Source of the DNA: Bacteroidota bacterium
Lineage (GTDB): Bacteria; Bacteroidota; Bacteroidia; Bacteroidales; FEN-979
Direction: 5' to 3'
DNA: 6,317 nt
Assembly (NCBI GenBank): GCA_026391755.1
Contig: JAPLDN010000041.1
Coordinates: 1 to 6,317, forward strand
Of the stretch, positions 6,265 through 6,317 are shown in pieces. The translations under genes and the position numbers were made by a program. Each line of letters opens with the position of its first letter. Within the stretch, counting starts at the first letter, position 1. The notes under the pieces were generated by a model, which was given only the letters and a program-made list of their open reading frames with translations, ran no database searches and was not told the DNA's origin.

Positions 6265-6317
6265 ATGTTGAACCCCTTTCAGCGAACTTATCTGCGGATC
6301 CAACTGCTTATGATCAT
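6265..6317 (+). CDS. Start of an unidentified divergent gene (3' partial)
   Basis: An ATG at 6265 opens a frame that stays open to the window edge: MLNPFQRTYLRIQLLMI, 17 full codons. A Bacteroidetes -7 element lies 20 bases upstream. The start is basic and then becomes hydrophobic, as in a membrane protein whose first helix begins near residue 12. It is reminiscent of the openings of some bacterial potassium-channel (TrkA-N) proteins, but 17 residues are too few to assign a family. It may also be a chance frame. It is divergent from mazG. Confidence 0.4.
   Translation, partial: MLNPFQRTYLRIQLLMI

Noticed and set aside
6178..6303. 42-residue N-terminal extension of MazG up to the ATG at 6303
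   Set aside because: The extension would overlap the divergent gene and the shared promoter, and family members begin close to FGRL; only part of it (from 6237 or 6204) remains possible.

Overview
This window looks like a chromosomal segment of a Bacteroidetes bacterium, probably Bacteroidales-like. The signs are several copies of the Bacteroidetes -7 promoter element (TAnnTTTG), no clear Shine-Dalgarno sequence ahead of any gene, and protein families typical of the phylum. The species cannot be named from the sequence alone.

Left half, + strand (1-3881): a tightly packed export operon. It begins inside a HlyD/MacA-type periplasmic adaptor (1-992, 5' end outside the window). Seven bases later comes a MacB/FtsX-type ABC permease with a GTG start (1000-2373). 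Eight bases after that comes a TolC-type outer-membrane factor (2382-3881). Together these give the inner-membrane, periplasmic and outer-membrane parts of a tripartite ABC exporter. The ATPase subunit is not in the window and must lie upstream or elsewhere.

Middle (3882-4512): a 106-base intergenic stretch holds short degenerate direct repeats, a perfect 11-bp inverted repeat and three 14-base tandem units. A typical Bacteroidetes promoter core follows. It runs directly into a typical 2-Cys peroxiredoxin gene that has lost its N-terminal part of about 45 codons; the reading frame resumes just before the peroxidatic cysteine. This is the oddest gene in the window: a natural 5' deletion, or an assembly or cloning joint.

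Right half, - strand (4513-6177): mazG (nucleoside triphosphate pyrophosphohydrolase) is followed 60 bases downstream by a PAP2-family membrane phosphatase. The phosphatase ends tail to tail with the peroxiredoxin with no base between the stop codons. The mazG/PAP2 gap contains a diverged second copy of the last codons of mazG. At the far right a divergent + strand reading frame starts (6265) and leaves the window. Abutting promoter elements on opposite strands lie between it and mazG.

No CRISPR array, tRNA, rRNA, transposase or phage gene was seen. I found no convincing new multi-gene system. The unusual items are the truncated peroxiredoxin, the palindromic 14-base repeat and the mazG tail duplication.
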